A stretch of DNA of 64,000 nucleotides from Porphyromonas pasteri (GTDB lineage Bacteria; Bacteroidota; Bacteroidia; Bacteroidales; Porphyromonadaceae): assembly GCF_014647755.1 (NCBI RefSeq), contig NZ_BMPU01000001.1, positions 434,001-498,000 on the forward strand, given 5' to 3'. The notes under the pieces are model-generated. The model saw only the letters and a program-made list of their open reading frames with translations. It did not search any database and was not told the origin of the DNA. Positions 61,261 to 64,000 of the stretch are shown piece after piece. Each line of letters starts with the position of its first letter. The stretch's first letter is position 1. Position numbers and translations under genes: made by a program.

Positions 61261-63295
61261 AACGATGCACTTTGCGCTCAGCTTCCTGGCAGGATCCCTC
61301 CTGCTATGGGGCTGTGCGAACCAAGGTACACCCGAAGGTGGCCCCTTTGATACGGAGCCACCTCGCCTCCTCCAGGCCTCACCTGCGGTGAAGGCTACGG
61401 GAGTCAATACACGCCACTTCACCCTGACCTTCGATGAGAATGTCAAGCTCTCCAGCCAGACGGACAAGATCATCGTATCCCCACCCCAGCGTGAGGCAGC
61501 ACGTATCACGGCCAACGGGCGGCACGTCTCCATCGTACTCTCCGACACCCTGCGCCCTAATACGACCTACAGCTTCTACTTCGATGATGTCATCGTAGAC
61601 AACAACGAGGACAACCCACTTGAGGACTTCAGCTACCTCATCTCCACAGGTGGGCAGATTGACTCGATGCAGCTGGCTGGTCGCGTCATCGATGCCTTGA
61701 CCTTCGAGCCTGTCGAAGGGCTCATCGTAGGGGCTTATCCCGCCACAGACATCAATGACAGTACGCTCCGTAAGCGCCCTTTCCCCTTTGTCAGTAAGAC
61801 CAATAAGCTGGGCTTCTTCACCATGCGTGGACTTCCCAATAGTACCTACAAGGTCTTTGCGACGAAGGACAACGACGCCAACTATCAGTACAGCGACCGT
61901 AGCGAAGGTCTTGCCTTCTCTCGCGAGAACTTCCAGACGACGCTGCGTGACAGCATGCGTACTGACACGATACGCATCGACTCCATCGTGCGCCGTGACA
62001 CGCTTCACCGCGACTCGCTCGTCACCTATCCCTTCACCTACTACTTCCCTCGCGACATCGCCCTACGCTATTCGGTAGCTAAGGTGCAGCAGTACGGCCT
62101 CGAGCGCCACAGCCGTCCCGATAGCTTGATCTGCCGACTGGAGTTCCTCGCTGAGCCCAAGAAGCTTCCTCGCCTTCGCTCGCTGGACAAGCCAACCGCA
62201 CCAGCCGAATCCCTCTACTGGGCTACGGCTAAGGGCAAGGTCGTCGACCTATGGCTACGAGACAAGGAGCTCCTTGCACGCGACTCGGTGCGCTTCGCTC
62301 TCACCTACGAGAAGACCGACTCACTACTCCGTCTGCAAGAGAAGACCGACACGCTCGTCTTCATCAAGCCACAGGCACGAGCTAAGAAGCACGACAAGTC
62401 TGCTGAAAGAGAGAAGTCTCCTCTACAGATTACACTTACCGGAGCTTCGGGGGCTTTTGCTGGTACCCCAAGTGATAGCCTCTATGTGACGGCCTCACGT
62501 CCCCTTGCAGCCCTCCCCACCTCTGCGATTCGCCTGGAGGTACAGGAGGACTCACTCTACAAGCCTCTGGACTTCACCGTCGTACAGGACTCACTAGATC
62601 ACCTGCGCTATACGCTCCGCTTCCCACGTGCCTATGGCAAGAGCTATCGGGCGCGCATTGATTCGGCTGCCGTACGTGACATCTATGGCGCTGCCTGCGA
62701 CTCTGTCGCCTTCACGCAGCAGATACAGAAGGAGGACGAGTTCGGTCAGCTCACCATCACCCTCCAGGGTATCCGCTCTCACGCCCTCGTCCAACTCATA
62801 GACAAGAGCGATGCTGTCCTCCAGCAGTTCTATGGACATGAGGTCAAGGCGGACACGACGCAGAAAGCACAGCCCACAGCAGCATCTGCCGAAGGCGATA
62901 AGGTGCTCGCCGAGCTACTCTCTAAGCAAGCTCCTCAAGCCGCTAAGGCCGATAGCCTCCCCGAAGCAAAGACTCCCACAGAGTCCTGTCAAGTCTCCTT
63001 CCACGACCTGAAGCCTGGTGAGTACTTCGTCCGACTCATCGTCGATACGGACGACAACGCCGCCTTCACGCCTGGAGACTACCCTGATCGTGCCCCCGAG
63101 GAGGTCTATTACTACCCGCAGGAGATCTCCATCAAGAAGGGCTTCACCTCCGAAGAGCGCTGGGACATCCGCACGCAGTCACCTCTGGGCAGCAAGCCCG
63201 ATGCCCTGCGCAAGGTCAAGCCTGACGAGGCGAAGAAGAAGCGCGAGGATAAGAACATCGAGTACTACAAGCGCTGGGGACGCAAGCGTCGCTAA
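61247..63295 (+). CDS. Ig-like domain lipoprotein, 682 aa
   Basis: Predicted surface lipoprotein of a Bacteroidota family with an N-terminal Big_5-type Ig-like domain. The lipobox is LLLWGC (Cys23), followed by DTEPPRLLQASPAVKATGVN and FTLTFDENVKL, the typical Big_5 opening. A CarboxypepD-like stretch (about 145-215; LAGRVIDALTFEPVEGLIVG) and two more beta-rich segments follow. The C-terminus is highly basic (ARRR-like, ending YYKRWGRKRR). Two starts are possible: ATG at 61247 or at 61265; the second gives a tighter signal peptide. The function is unknown. Confidence 0.8.
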   Translation: MNPNRTMHFALSFLAGSLLLWGCANQGTPEGGPFDTEPPRLLQASPAVKATGVNTRHFTLTFDENVKLSSQTDKIIVSPPQREAARITANGRHVSIVLSDTLRPNTTYSFYFDDVIVDNNEDNPLEDFSYLISTGGQIDSMQLAGRVIDALTFEPVEGLIVGAYPATDINDSTLRKRPFPFVSKTNKLGFFTMRGLPNSTYKVFATKDNDANYQYSDRSEGLAFSRENFQTTLRDSMRTDTIRIDSIVRRDTLHRDSLVTYPFTYYFPRDIALRYSVAKVQQYGLERHSRPDSLICRLEFLAEPKKLPRLRSLDKPTAPAESLYWATAKGKVVDLWLRDKELLARDSVRFALTYEKTDSLLRLQEKTDTLVFIKPQARAKKHDKSAEREKSPLQITLTGASGAFAGTPSDSLYVTASRPLAALPTSAIRLEVQEDSLYKPLDFTVVQDSLDHLRYTLRFPRAYGKSYRARIDSAAVRDIYGAACDSVAFTQQIQKEDEFGQLTITLQGIRSHALVQLIDKSDAVLQQFYGHEVKADTTQKAQPTAASAEGDKVLAELLSKQAPQAAKADSLPEAKTPTESCQVSFHDLKPGEYFVRLIVDTDDNAAFTPGDYPDRAPEEVYYYPQEISIKKGFTSEERWDIRTQSPLGSKPDALRKVKPDEAKKKREDKNIEYYKRWGRKRR

Positions 63296-63317
63296 CCCCT
63301 CGCCTCTCCACCCAAAA

Positions 63318-63365
63318 CAGAAGCGGTACAACTCCCATCGGGAGCTGTACCGCTTCTGCTATTAT
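63318..63365. terminator. Bidirectional terminator
   Basis: CAGAAGCGGTACA pairs perfectly with TGTACCGCTTCTG, extended by CTCCC/GGGAG, around a 4-base loop, between the convergent lipoprotein and AbiH-like genes. Confidence 0.85.
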
Positions 63366-63394
63366 ACCACTATACTATGGTAGGCTGTTTACAT

Positions 63395-64000
63395 CTATCG
63401 CTTGGGGAACATATCCGAGTTAATCGCTACGAAGATCCGGTCATCATACTCCTTTTGATTTCCCTCCAAGCCAAGAGCTTTGATAAGGTGCTGACGCGCT
63501 CGTCTCTCCTTCCGCCTATCAAACTTCAATGCAGAATCGGCAGCTGGATCATAATGGAAGTAGAGCAAGATGACCTCTGGATTATCAAGAAAACGCTTCT
63601 TGATAGCCGTCCACCACATATGATCTGTAGGCCCAAGGGATAAGCCAAAGAGGCAAATCACATCAGCCCCAGCAATGAGACTAAGGCACTCCTCATCGAC
63701 AAGCGTTCCACGACCCTCATTGGCTTGTGGCTTAAGTAAGAGGTCTGCAACATCATCACACCGCCTGCACTGCTCACTTCCGATTTGCTCGCCATGATCT
63801 ACACCAAGCAGAATTCCACCCTGACCTAATGATCCATGCACATGCTTCACTCCTTGATATATCACGGGGTGACCTTCATGCCCTTCCGCATAGGTGTACT
63901 CTCCGACCAACAAAGCATCCTGGCAGAGGCATTCAAATGATGAAGTATAGTTGAAGGAGATGACGTCAATATACCATGCCTGAGCAATAGCCAGAGCACG
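63395..64000 (-). CDS. AbiH-type abortive-infection protein (C-terminal part, runs off the window)
   Basis: The minus-strand frame is open from the edge at 64000 down to the stop at 63395-63397, about 201 codons; the start is outside. The part at the edge reads DVISFNYTSSFECLC, followed by VKHVHGSLGQGGILLGVDHG and VICLFGLSLGPTDHMWWTAI. FNYT...HG...GHG/DHG...FGLSLG is the pattern of the AbiH family of phage-resistance proteins. It is the only recognisable defence gene in the window, and its neighbours on the other side are not visible. The exact biochemical activity of AbiH is not established. Confidence 0.78.
   Translation of the reverse strand, partial: RALAIAQAWYIDVISFNYTSSFECLCQDALLVGEYTYAEGHEGHPVIYQGVKHVHGSLGQGGILLGVDHGEQIGSEQCRRCDDVADLLLKPQANEGRGTLVDEECLSLIAGADVICLFGLSLGPTDHMWWTAIKKRFLDNPEVILLYFHYDPAADSALKFDRRKERRARQHLIKALGLEGNQKEYDDRIFVAINSDMFPKR

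Noticed and set aside
1-64000. tRNA, rRNA, tmRNA or riboswitch genes
   Set aside because: The intergenic regions were read for cloverleaf and known riboswitch cores, and none was recognised. A covariance-model scan would be needed to exclude small RNAs.

Overview
The window looks like a chromosomal segment of an anaerobic, amino-acid-fermenting member of the Bacteroidota, most likely Porphyromonas or a close relative. Direct support: many genes are preceded by the Bacteroidota -7 promoter box TAnnTTTG with little sign of Shine-Dalgarno sites. The gene set also fits: an S46 dipeptidyl peptidase, an M13 endopeptidase, a V-type ATPase operon in the Bacteroidota/Chlamydia arrangement, a CoA-transferase of the acetate/butyrate type, a cysteine desulfidase, DUF4301, DUF2764 and DUF4476 proteins, and SusC/TonB-type outer-membrane receptors. 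The genus is an inference from gene content.

Layout. 1-734: thyA, cut by the window edge. 1846-2535: an outer-membrane barrel protein. 2652-11452 (minus): a seven-gene operon lepA-dnaB-M24 peptidase-coaD-SUI1-DUF4301-M24 aminopeptidase. 12345-14933: mutS2. 15018-18992 (minus): pyrimidine genes pyrB-pyrI-flavin reductase and pyrK-pyrD. 19050-19487: an XRE regulator. 20820-23066: two paralogous lipoproteins with BamE-like and DUF4476 domains. 23167: a GNAT acetyltransferase. 23748-32194 (minus): the V-ATPase operon E-DUF2764-A-B-(peptidase E)-D-I-K. 32510-34666: a DPP7-like peptidase. 35562-48522 (plus): pepO, a split chromate transporter, murI, namZ-like, ddl, acyltransferase, PepSY protein, Nif3-like protein, zinc-ribbon protein and tilS. 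48601-50940 (minus): a WGR protein and a CoA-transferase. 51369-57702 (plus): a secreted protein with an outer-membrane barrel partner, then a large TonB receptor. 57892-63295 (plus): tsaE, tdk, acid phosphatase, cyuA-like, Ig-like lipoprotein. 63395-64000 (minus): the C-terminal part of an AbiH-type phage-defence gene that runs off the window.

The most unusual content is intergenic. A roughly 600-bp non-coding element occurs four times (839-1456, 11635-12231, 20129-about 20657, 35055-35435), in both orientations and in different states of decay. It has imperfect terminal inverted repeats (GAGACCATTGC / GCAACAGTCTC), a 127-128-bp hairpin at one end, and in the first copy a 5-bp CATTT duplication on both sides, so it behaves like a MITE. 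Inside are two arrays of short palindromes. One is CTATATAG at exactly 22-bp pitch with 2 to 6 units. The other is ACGTACGT, always four units at 21-22-21 bp. A fifth, stand-alone copy of the second array sits at 54635-54706, upstream of the TonB receptor. A separate palindrome, ACGTATACGT, also at 22-bp pitch, forms arrays of 7, 2 and 2 units elsewhere. All have a pitch of about two helical turns, which suggests phased protein binding sites. No tRNA, rRNA or CRISPR array was recognised.
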